This document shows, in pieces, positions 1 to 8,791 of a DNA stretch of 64,000 nucleotides. The position numbers and the translations under genes are program-made. The stretch is from Pisaster brevispinus (Eukaryota > Echinodermata > Asteroidea > Forcipulatida > Asteriidae), in NCBI GenBank assembly GCA_023634235.1, contig JAMKCF010000008.1, positions 1,617,001-1,681,000 on the forward strand. Reading direction: 5' to 3'. Numbering within the stretch: the stretch's first letter is position 1; each line of letters starts with the position of its first letter. A model generated the notes under the pieces. That model ran no database searches and was not told where the DNA came from. It saw nothing but the letters and a program-made list of their open reading frames with translations.

Positions 1-852
1 TTCGCACAAGTAGGTTCCAAATTGTTTAATTAGCCTGTAGGGTTGAAGGGCTCCCCAAAGAGGCAAGTTTGACTAGTGAGAAGCTAGCGACATCAAGCTT
101 GTGACTAAACTGAACCCTATGGGTATATTTCCCCACTGTGGTTGTTGGTCAAGTCTATTTATCTATAGTTACTTTCCAAGACATGCGAGTGTTGAAGTCG
201 TTAATACGATTAGCCACAGCATATTAGCAAATGTCATTAGTTTGAACTCACTGTGATCATATCTCATCAGCATACTCTCCCTGTCTCAGACCTCATCATT
301 CAATTAGTTAAGACATCTTGACTGTGGTAATATCCATCCTTGTAGGAGGACATCTCAACTGTATGTATGGTTCGTCTACTTTCTTGATAAGACATGGTGG
401 GTATCCCGGGCAGGCATCTGAAAGAGAAAAATGACTATAGAGCAGGAGTTGATAAGGTGCACTGAATTGTTTTGTGGGTGCCACACTTGTATCTGTCTGA
501 AGGCACGCCAATCTTCTGCAGGGGTGAACGATTTCTTCCCCAGCAATAAACAATCCTGTATTCTGACTTTAACTGGACTGATACTCATTTGATTGAAAGA
601 ATGCGTTAATTCAAACCTTCACAACACTTCTCTGCCATGGGATCGTAGAATCAGGTGAGGGGTACATCTTCTGCTGAGACAGTGTTGCATTCACCACACA
701 ATGACTACACTGAGTGATGACAGCCTGCAAGGAAACTAACAAAACAATGTCTTTTAAAGGTGATTACTGAAATTTAATCTGTTTTGAATCTGTTTTCATA
801 CTTAGGAAAAAACTACATCAAACAGCACTGGGTCTAGTGGTTAAGAAATTTG
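1..852. other. Intergenic, no gene recognised
   Basis: I see no conserved protein, RNA gene or clear repeat here. The open frames around 308-588 on the minus strand are short, overlap in different frames and show no family resemblance, so I treat them as chance. Confidence 0.5.
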
Positions 853-1166
853 GAGCCAATTTCATGGCTTTGCTTTCTGTGTACTTCAGTCATCACTGTC
901 TTCTTACAGGGTAAAGTGCCAAATTTCCGAACTTTGCTCTGCCTGTAAGTGAAGAATGCCTAGAAACATGTCGTACATATATCCTCACAAGCTGAAAATC
1001 CTGTCTACCTATGAAATATGTTAAGCGCAGACTTTACTGCTCTTGTTAAAGCGGTGATTTTTTTCCTTTTAAAAAGCTCTAACTTTTCTGCTTTTGATAA
1101 AGCGCTAATTTTTCTGCTATTGTGAAAGTGCTGATTTATGGCTTATCAGAGCCATGAAATTGTGCC
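853..1166. repeat. Possible foldback element with ~17-bp inverted ends
   Basis: The segment at 853-869 and the segment at 1150-1166 are near-perfect inverted copies (core AATTTCATGGCT). The ends resemble those of the foldback family found several times later in the window (for example 9628-9815 and 40296-40484). The interior does not align obviously with that family, so this may be a diverged or nested copy. Confidence 0.4.
1033..1135. repeat. Three imperfect tandem copies, ~33-bp unit
   Basis: Three successive units share the pattern TCTGCT-TTG-TAAAGCG-TGATTTTT with substitutions. No coding potential is apparent. The array lies inside the possible foldback element at 853-1166. Confidence 0.5.
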
Positions 1167-1639
1167 CTACTTTAAAATGTAGAAGGTTGATTACACAGTA
1201 CTTATCACACATGGGTGTTGGGTAAAACAGTTTAGTAGCGTATAATGAAACAAAATAAGGTCTCTGGACATACCCTACTATACTCAAGTCTACTCAAACA
1301 CTCCTTGCTGAGGAAGTAGATGCATACAAAATGTGTCAGGACTTCTAGTTCTTGAATTTGAGTAGTCTCATAATCAAACTCTGGAAGAGCTACACTCAGG
1401 GATCTGGAAGATTTTCTGACAGTTAAACCTCCTTAAACTTTCATTAAACTTTCTTTTTTGTATAAGAATTTTTCAGTAAAAGCAATTCACTGATTAAATA
1501 ATAAATCAATCAATAATTAATAAATCAATGGAGTCATGGCTGGGGGAGTCCTCTAACAACATTGGACAACTTGATCCTCTCCCTCTAGTCAGATCAGTCG
1601 TTGCTTCATACAAGAGCACAGGTCTTTAGTCAGGGTGAC

Positions 1640-2033
1640 TCTTTTGTCTGTCTTCATCTTGCCTCTGGATGTCTTTCCTTGGGTTGGTTCCCACAAGATG
1701 AGTAGGCTGCCACTTAAACATCAGGTTGCTGAAAACAGTGCCTTGCAAGTCTTTTCTGGTACGTTTGATAGACACCATAGATGTGGGTTTTCCTCATATG
1801 GTCAGTTCATGACACAACCCAAGGATGCTCAGCATAATGGTGTATGTCCCACTGCAAGTCAAATCTATTGCTCACTAGTCCTGTCTGATACTTTTGGTGG
1901 ACATCCAGAAGTCGGTGTTCCTATAAGGCCATCCTTGAGCAGCATATGGGTGCACATCCCATGCAAGATCTTCTTCTGCTGGGTAGTGAGTGTCCAGGTT
2001 TCGGCACCATACAGCAAGGTTGTCTCAACTCAT
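1640..2033 (-). pseudogene. Degenerate non-LTR retrotransposon, ORF2 C-terminal fragment
   Basis: Read on the minus strand, this stretch resembles the C-terminal end of LINE-type reverse transcriptase. It begins with a TLLYGAETWTLT block followed by a glutamine/lysine-rich continuation (2029 to about 1950). A KVSDRTS block follows, and near 1690-1640 there is a LWEPTQGK block followed by basic residues. Those blocks lie in different frames and are separated by stops, so the copy is dead. No 5' part of the element, endonuclease domain or intact catalytic core is present. Block order and wording match the tails of LINE ORF2 proteins seen in many invertebrates; the exact clade cannot be set by eye. 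A second fragment of similar type lies on the plus strand near 25.3-25.6 kb. Confidence 0.7.
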
Positions 2034-2039
2034 TGACAA

Positions 2040-3890
2040 AGAATGAAAACAATACAACTCTCAAATCAGTTACTTTGGGGCAGTTTTTAATTCTTTACTC
2101 TGACAAGACAACCTTTCACAGTTAGACAAAAGAAACATTTGATACAGAGTGAAACCCAATACACTTTTTGGGGTTCCTAACATACAAGGAAACATTTCCT
2201 TACAATGCATGAAAATTATCTGTTTTCAGGTCTGATGTAGAAGCAAATAAATAATGGAAACTCAACAAAGAACACTGTTTGAACACATTGTTTTTATTTG
2301 TTTACAAAACAAACATTCACAGCTGGACAAAACACACGTCACACAAAATATTGTAAACAGATAAGACCAAGTCACTTTTGGGGGTCATAGTTTTTGGGGA
2401 TTCAATTTATTCACCTCTAAACCCATGGTGCCCATGGCTAGAGACCACCCCATATTTTCCAAAATGCTATACTGGAAGCTCAACCATTGAATGTTTGGAC
2501 TTTGAAAGAAAAGTGTACCTCTTTAACACGTTGACTGCCAGTCATAGATTCGTAGGGCGTTCCCATTTGCCAAGTGTGGTGCGCATGCGTGCATACCAAG
2601 TAGGTAAGACATTGTTGGTGTCTACATGTTGTAATACAAATTCTCAGGATGTGTCCTCACCACTGCCAGAAACGTATTTGTTGCGTTCTCAGTGATGCCA
2701 GTGTATTCAATCCACAATACAAAAGCCTTTCATTCTCTACGAGTATACTCGTAGTGGCAGAATCCGTTACACCTGTTACTTCGAATATTCTCGTAGGCGG
2801 CAGTCAACGAGTTAAAGGAAATGGTTATTTTGGCCTAAAATCCCACACTACATAAGGTCAGACAACTTCTTGAATGAGATTTTAGAAGATTTGGGACTAT
2901 TACGAAACCAATATATTTGTTGAAGTCACATCTTTCTCTTTTGGGGGAGGGGGGGGGGTCAAATTTACTTCCTTATCATACAAACAGATTGTACATCATT
3001 TAAATCTTGTTGTACAATCCAACAAATAATAGAAACTCAACAAGAAAAATAACTATTTTTGACAAATTAATTGTTAATTTGGGGGCGAGGAAGTCATTCC
3101 CAGTTGGACAAACATACACACATCACAATAACAATAATTTGATGCAGAATAAAACCAATCCACTTCTTGGGGGTCAGTTAATTTAGGGCAAATTTATTTC
3201 CTTACTCAGCACTATAGAAGTATCTATAGTCCATTAAAGTTACAATAATTAATAAACAATGGAAACCACAAAGACAACACTTGTGTACAAGTAATATTTG
3301 GGCTAAGGAGACCTTCATAGTAAAGTCATTTCTGCGTCGCAAGAACTGAAATTCTGGCTTTTTCAACCCACAATACTACAAGAAAGTTAAACCCTAACTC
3401 CGTTGAGTGGTTACTAGGATCCTTCCTCAATGTCACAAAATCCAACACCACATGGTAACTCAACACCCAAACTGTTGGACTCTGATGGTAATGCTTGATC
3501 CAATGAAAGCAACCATCAGTTTATTTGTGTCCTCAGTCCAACAGAATTAAACCAAAGATTCAATTGGATTTTGATGGGTTGATGATGGTTAGGGCTACAG
3601 TAAACAGACACTAGAATACTAATGAAAAAGCCCACATGTCATTCTACTAAAGCTGACTGGTATTAATTTGTCTTCAAGACAATCATTCACACTGTCTTCA
3701 ACACTGGACAAAACACACATCACAAACAAATTCAGAATAAAACCAGTTTGTAAACTTGTTGGGGTCATAGTTTTCAGAGGTCAAATTTATTTCATTAACT
3801 TTAAAAAGGAGTTTTACATTTCATTGTCTTTGGGTCATGACTTTAAGGAAAATTTTGTTCTGAACCCTTCACAAGGATCGTTCAATGTTT
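2040..3890. repeat. Degenerate tandem/dispersed repeat cluster
   Basis: At least four diverged copies of one motif set recur in the same order: a GTTGGACAAAACACACATCACA-like block (about 2120, 2317, 3097, 3700), then a CAGAATAAAACCA-like block (2155, 3147, 3732), then a GGGGTCATAGTTTT / AAATTTATTTCCTTA block (2385, 3165, 3765). An ATGGAAACTCAACAAAGACAACACT-like block (2253, 3024, 3256) belongs to the same unit. Spacing is irregular (roughly 230-780 bp) and one copy is split by the MITE at 2523-2815. I see no protein-coding signal; it looks like an old decayed array. Confidence 0.55.
2523..2815. mobile_element. piggyBac-like MITE with TTAA target duplication
   Basis: A ~285-bp non-coding element is bounded by inverted ends beginning CACGTTGACTGCC on the left (2527-2539) and ending GGCAGTCAACGAG on the right (2799-2811), 12 of 13 positions matching. 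Each end is abutted outward by TTAA (2523-2526 and 2812-2815), the target duplication typical of piggyBac-type transposases. A perfect 18-bp palindrome (CTACGAGTATACTCGTAG, 2737-2754) lies inside. There is no transposase, so any mobility would depend on a factor encoded elsewhere. Confidence 0.7.
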
Positions 3891-4034
3891 AATTAGTCTT
3901 TCCCATGAAATATGTGAATCGCACATCACACGTGTGCACTGACATTACTGCTTGGGGAAACAGCTTTTTGTATAGAACTTTTGGTGGCGTGACACATGTG
4001 CGTATGAGTGTCGCAAGCCAGTCCGTTTCTTTCT

Positions 4035-4735
4035 AGGTGGTCCAAAAACATTAGGCTTCTGGATCCCGAGACAAATCGACACAACAGTTTGGAGTTCATA
4101 TACCAAGTCATTCCGTTAACACTGGGACATCATTTCTAATAATATGCCAAGTCCTTCATAGAGTTATCAAGTGAACAAAGTGCCTTTGTTTTAGCCATAA
4201 TGGCTTTGACAATTTATCTAGGAGTCCAAAAACAAAAGGCTTCTGGGAATCCCGAGACCAATCCACACACTAAGTTTGGAGTTGATATGACAAGTCCTTT
4301 ATGAGTAATTGCTCAGGCAACATTTATTTTGTTTTATATTGCCATAATAACCTTGAAATTGGCCTAGGGTCCAAAGCAATAGGCTTCGGGGGATCCAAAG
4401 ACCAATCCACAAACCAAGTTAGGAGTTTATATATCAAGTCCTTCTCAAGGTACATCTCAGACATCAATTCTTGTTTTAGCAATAATGACTTGACATTTGA
4501 GGGGGGGAGGGGTCCAAAAACAATAAACTTCTGAGGGATCCCAAGACCAACCCACAAAGCAAGTATGGAGATAACATGAAAAGTCGATCTCGAGTTATTG
4601 CTCTGACAACATTTCTTTTGTTTTAGCCATAATGACCTTGACATTTGACCGAAGGGATCCCAACACCAATCCACACACCAAGTTTTGAGTTGATATGCCA
4701 AGTCCTTCTTGAGTTACCACTTGCATGCACGTAAC
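4035..4735. repeat. Tandem array, ~145-bp unit, about 4.5 copies
   Basis: Units begin near 4042, 4223, 4370 and 4512, with a truncated one starting near 4655. Each contains GTCCAAAAACAA-GGCTTCTG, GGGATCCCAAGACCAATCCACA, AAGTTTGGAGTTGATAT and TTTTGTTTTAGCCATAATGACCTTGACATTTG-like blocks in the same order. The copies are 70-85% alike by eye. No coding function is evident; it looks like a small satellite-like or decayed array. Confidence 0.75.
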
Positions 4736-4751
4736 CTTATGAAACACACTG

Positions 4752-4769
4752 CACACACACACACACACA
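4752..4769. repeat. (CA)n microsatellite
   Basis: Nine CA dinucleotides in a row, directly after the ~145-bp array. Confidence 0.9.
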
Positions 4770-4799
4770 AGGGCATGTCGGAAACAGTACGCCAACCGA

Positions 4800-5262
4800 G
4801 AGAGCTCTAACTAGTGAGCTCTACTTCATGGATGTAATTATTAAAACTTTACTTTCTAAGAGTTTACCTTGCACAGGAGAGTGCTTAAAGCTCCTTTATC
4901 ACCGGCCGGTCTTTGACATGTACTTGTTGATGAGTAGATCTCTTTGGAGATGGTAAGCCTACTGCAACACAAACAAAGAGTACAATTTGCAATATTTAGT
5001 GATGATAAACATAATCACCATTAATAAATACCTCAAAGAGTTTGTGCACACTGACTGGTCGAAGACTGCGTATAAACATAAGACTTCAAGACCGGCTGTG
5101 TGAAATAGTGAAATACGCCCATCAAACCAACATAATACAGAGCATAAAGCCAAGCATCTATTTATGGTGCTGTCGACCTTTAAAGCTCATAGTAAAGTTC
5201 TTGAAAATATACATCAATATTTACTTAATACATGTATGTGTAAGACCACAGATGCAAAAGTT
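4800..5262. other. Intergenic, nothing recognised
   Basis: No protein family, RNA gene or repeat could be identified. An open frame begins at 5042 on the plus strand, but most of it is the minisatellite at 5266 onward. Confidence 0.5.
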
Positions 5263-5265
5263 GAC

Positions 5266-5611
5266 TTGTCCTCCACCCAACTCAATCTCCAACCAACTCG
5301 TACTCCAACCAACTCGAATTTCACCCAACTCGAATTTCAACCAACTTGAATTCAAACCAACTCAAACTCCAACCAACTCAATCTTCAACCAACTCAAATT
5401 CCAACCAACTCGATCTCCAGCCAACTCAATCTCCTACCAAATCAATCTCCAACCAACTCATACTCTGCCCCCAACCATATTTTTTAAAGGAACAAATAGA
5501 CTTAACTCTAGACATTATGACATTCGAGTCAACACGAACTCCAACCAACTCATACTACAACCTACTTGAATTCAAATCAACTTGAACTCCAACCAACTCA
5601 ATTTCAAATAC
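5266..5611 (+). repeat. 16-bp minisatellite, left arm of an inverted pair
   Basis: About twenty degenerate copies of a 15-16-bp unit close to AACCAACTCGAATTCC. The array is interrupted around 5465-5525 by unrelated sequence. Because the unit is about 16 bp and mostly lacks stops, it stays open in more than one frame, giving long Thr/Asn/Gln/Pro-rich pseudo-proteins that I do not annotate. Confidence 0.85.
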
Positions 5612-5640
5612 TACATAGACTGAACATGAACAAATTGGTT

Positions 5641-5890
5641 TAACTTGAGACTGCTTTTGGAGTTGGTTGGGGTACGTGTTGGTTGGGGTACGAGTTGGTT
5701 GGGGTACGAGTTGGTTGGGGTACGAATGGGTTAGAGTTCGAGTTGGTTGGGGTACGAATGGGTTGGGGTACGAATGGGTTGGAGTACGAGTTGGTTAGAG
5801 TTCGAGTTGGTTGGAGTACGAGTTGGTTGGAGTACGAGTCGGTTGGAGAAGGATTTGATTGGAACAGGAGTTGGTTAGAGTTCGAGTTGA
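5641..5890 (-). repeat. 16-bp minisatellite, right arm in inverse orientation
   Basis: About fifteen copies of GGAGTACGAGTTGGTT and variants, the reverse complement of the left-arm unit. The two arrays face each other across about 30 bp (5612-5640). A solitary unit occurs again at 6098-6111. Confidence 0.85.
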
Positions 5891-5899
5891 CCAAAATGA

Positions 5900-6540
5900 G
5901 CAAGTTTTGTAGAATTGCCTATGTATGAATTGACCAAAAGAATTTGACTCTCTTACTCCATCAAGTTCAACCAGATTAAGTAACTCGTAATCCACCACAA
6001 CTATTGCTATAGCAAATAAACCTAACATACTTGGAGAATATTGGTTTCACACAAATTTATATACATGTCCTTCTACTTTAAGTATCCTTCAAAATGGTTT
6101 GGAGTACGAGTTGGCATGAGTCGAAATTGACCTGTACAGTTTCCGACCAAAATTGTGACTGTGGTGTGAGTTGTTTGCTTTTTACCAGCTCCAATGCTCA
6201 TGGGGAGTCTTTTAGAAGTATTGTTCAGCTATACTTTTCATAAAAACAGCTTTGATAACATTTTTACCCCGCAATTTTCTTTAATAAATATACGTCCGGG
6301 GAACAAAGCAGCTAACTGTGACATCCTTATTCTGTCCTCCGGGGGCTAGTCTCAACACATGTAGCATTTAAACTTGGCGCGTTGTGCAGAAAGCACCAAC
6401 ATTTCTTCAAATTATGTGAATGAAAATCCTTTTCAACACTTTAGTTCTTAAGACAAGAAAATTCACAACTCACCATTACACTTTTTAAGTAGTTTTTCCC
6501 CTCAGAACACCGGTGAAATCCCAAATTTTTGGAGCAAAAA
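5900..6540. other. Intergenic, AT-rich, no gene seen
   Basis: Apart from a stray minisatellite unit near 6100, nothing conserved or repetitive could be recognised. Confidence 0.5.
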
Positions 6541-6800
6541 GCGAGGAGCCCTTTTCAGTCGTCCATTTGTCTTCGAAGTAACGCACATGGCCGGCCGGCC
6601 GAGGGGCGCGCGGGGCTGACCTAGACTGGTCCCTTGCCTTCATCAGCTCGCTAGGGCCGCCCTCTATGTTCTCCCTATGGCCAGTCGCGCCACCTCGGCT
6701 GTCATTTGCATAACAAAGCCCGCCTTCTCTTTGGCTGAATTTACTAGCACATTTGGATATTGGGGACGGACTATATTGGGAGGGGAGGTCAGGCCTAGTA
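6540..6800. promoter_or_regulatory. GC-rich patch, candidate enhancer or promoter
   Basis: Base composition shifts sharply from the AT-rich surroundings to CpG-containing, GC-rich sequence (for example 6590-6625 and 6640-6740). The patch contains the composite Sox-Oct motif described at 6704-6718. No exon attached to it could be identified: the minus-strand open frame 6485-6898 (137 codons) shows no family resemblance and looks like a by-product of GC content. It could be a distal regulatory element, or an orphan promoter of an unseen transcript. Confidence 0.35.
6704..6718 (-). promoter_or_regulatory. Composite Sox-Oct (SoxB/POU) motif
   Basis: On the minus strand the sequence reads CTTTGTTATGCAAAT, an exact match to the canonical composite in which an HMG-box Sox site (CTTTGTT) abuts a POU octamer (ATGCAAAT). 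Motif identity is directly visible; use in vivo is inference. Confidence 0.5.
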
Positions 6801-6899
6801 CTCGGAAATAAATTCATACAGTGCACTCGTTCGTAATTAAACCAATGTTTACCAGGTGGTAAAATAAATAGCTTGACGGACTGCACCAGACAGATCATC

Positions 6900-7147
6900 T
6901 CCTCTCCCCTCCTCTTCTAGAAGAGACTATTGTTACAAGTCGTGAACTACTTTCACTCTTCAAGACAGTGACTGCTCTATGTTCCGACAACCCCTCATGA
7001 TCTACACACTATGGTTTGGGTTAGAGCTAGGGTTAGAAAATTACACTAGGGGTGTCGGAACAACGGTGTGTAACCTTCAAGACAAAGTACTGGGTTTGTA
7101 TATCTGGATTTGAAGATCCCATAAATCACCCTTGCTTATATTGATTC
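6900..7147. other. Spacer with short internal inverted repeat
   Basis: A short inverted pair, TGTTCCGACAACCCCT (6979-6994) and AGGGGTGTCGGAACAACG (near 7048-7065), brackets about 50 bp and suggests a small foldback element. No gene is seen. Confidence 0.35.
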
Positions 7148-7459
7148 CTATAATAAAAATAAGCCAAAGAAAACTGCCAAAAAATCCCTCACAAAACTAT
7201 TTTTTCTTCTTTCACTCGGGTTGGTAGTGTGGTTGTTGTTTTTATTGAAAACAAGAGCTTTTTTTACAATGAATACTTTGCTTTCAGTAGTTTGGCCTAT
7301 CAAGGCCTTGAGTTTCACAATGACCTCACTAGTCTTGGCTTTCAGGAGAAAGTGGGCTTGCCCCTCCATGGATGAAATTCCAGGCCCATCTGTCCAAATT
7401 ATGGATGGGGAAAGATGACGTCGCTCCAAAACAAAGTTAGCCATCTGAGAATATCTCAT
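7148..7459 (-). CDS. Unrecognised open frame, 103 codons
   Basis: The frame encodes a mixed-composition peptide containing MANFVLERRHLSPSIIW and, further on, VIVKLKALIGQTTESK. I do not recognise a family. It lies on the same strand as KIF15, about 1.3 kb beyond that gene's stop and past its likely polyadenylation signal. It could be an exon of a downstream minus-strand gene, a transposon remnant or chance. Its last third is low-complexity (Asn/Lys/Phe-rich), which argues against a real gene. No convincing promoter or splice signal decides the matter. Confidence 0.2.
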   Translation of the reverse strand: MRYSQMANFVLERRHLSPSIIWTDGPGISSMEGQAHFLLKAKTSEVIVKLKALIGQTTESKVFIVKKALVFNKNNNHTTNPSERRKNSFVRDFLAVFFGLFLL

Positions 7460-8319
7460 ATGGAAGACATCACAATTATGTGTAAAACAAAAATTTAAAT
7501 ATTAGAATGTTTATCAAGTTAAACCACAGTGGGCTTCAGACAAAAATAACCGCACAAAAAGTCAAAATTGTGGGAAAAATTCACCAGCGCCAATATTATT
7601 TGTTAAGCTACCACATTCTCTGTACAATTAAAAGTTGAAACCAAATGACATCCAATTTGTGTACCCAAGCTTGGTCCATGCCAATTATTTACCAACTAAA
7701 AAGAGAGAAAACAAAAGAAAGCAAAGCAACAATTTTACTCCAAGTTGAAAACTATCAGCTTGTCCATCACCCCCCCCCTAAATTTATTCACAAACTTAAA
7801 ACAGATTGAGAGATTCACTAAGGACTCATATATCATAGTAAGAAAAGGCAAAACAAATTACAAGAACTTTTCAAACAACAAATTGTGACAAACAACTCAC
7901 TACTGTTTTTTTCCCCAAACTCTCCTTTCCCAAACTCTGAATGTTTGTCAACTTTTTTTTGCCATTATGAACATTGTAATTTGCTCTTCTTTTCTTTCTC
8001 TGTCTCTGTTTTTAGTCTCTTTTTGAATTGGATTTTTGCATTGTGTGGATAGATAGACCAATTTCTTATTTGATTGGATTTCATTGCCTACTACTAACAT
8101 TATTAATATCATTGAAATTTATCTTACAAATCAGTCCTGCCAATCAAAGTCCGTACGTCAAGGTGGGAATTTTGGGAAAGAGTAATCCCTTTGCTTGCTC
8201 AAAAATCCAAAGTTATTAATTTCAAACTGGACTAAAACATCCATAAAAAAAGGTTGTCTCAAAGAGAAAATTCATACAGTCAGGGAATTCAATATTTGTT
8301 TAACTTACAAATTCCATGA
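7460..8319. other. Intergenic downstream of KIF15
   Basis: AT-rich sequence with homopolymer tracts (C run near 7770). No gene or repeat family could be recognised. Confidence 0.5.
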
Positions 8320-8325
8320 TTTATT
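8320..8325 (-). terminator. Candidate KIF15 polyadenylation signal (AATAAA)
   Basis: TTTATT on the plus strand gives AATAAA in the transcribed direction, about 470 nt past the KIF15 stop codon. It is the first good match I see downstream; a weaker variant closer to the stop cannot be excluded. Confidence 0.4.
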
Positions 8326-8791
8326 GTTCTAAAATTACTACAGCTAAATTAAATAAAGAAGAGAAAAAGCATCCTCCTATCAATATGGACGCCACCATGG
8401 CCTGGAGCCCTGTCTCCAAAAAAGGAAATTTGTATGAGAGAAATTCCATTTTGCTGAGCGCCAATCTAATTTTGAAACTAACCTCTATTTGATTCTTGAA
8501 AACCATACCTTAGGCGCAAATTTGTATGATTCTTTTAAGACGGTTTGTACAAAACTAGGAATACCTGCTGTTCCAAAAAGGTCTGTTTCAGGTTTACAAG
8601 ACATATTTTTGAAGGCACTCTTTTGCAACATTCGAGTTTAAGTGAAATTCTCTTGTAAGAGAGTTATTGCTTTGGGAGAAAGCAAATCCAGAAGGTGCGT
8701 CCATTTAGAAAAAATGTTGTATAAATATACATTTTTGTTCTTCTTCACTTTTGTACAAAATGAAATTGACATTGAGACTCAGCCGACCGTC

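Noticed and set aside
5042..5928. Long Thr/Asn/Gln/Pro-rich open frames on both strands
   Set aside because: They are produced by the 16-bp minisatellite, which lacks stops in several frames. No independent coding evidence.
6485..6898. 137-codon minus-strand open frame
   Set aside because: Arises in the GC-rich patch, has no family resemblance, and no splice or promoter evidence supports it.
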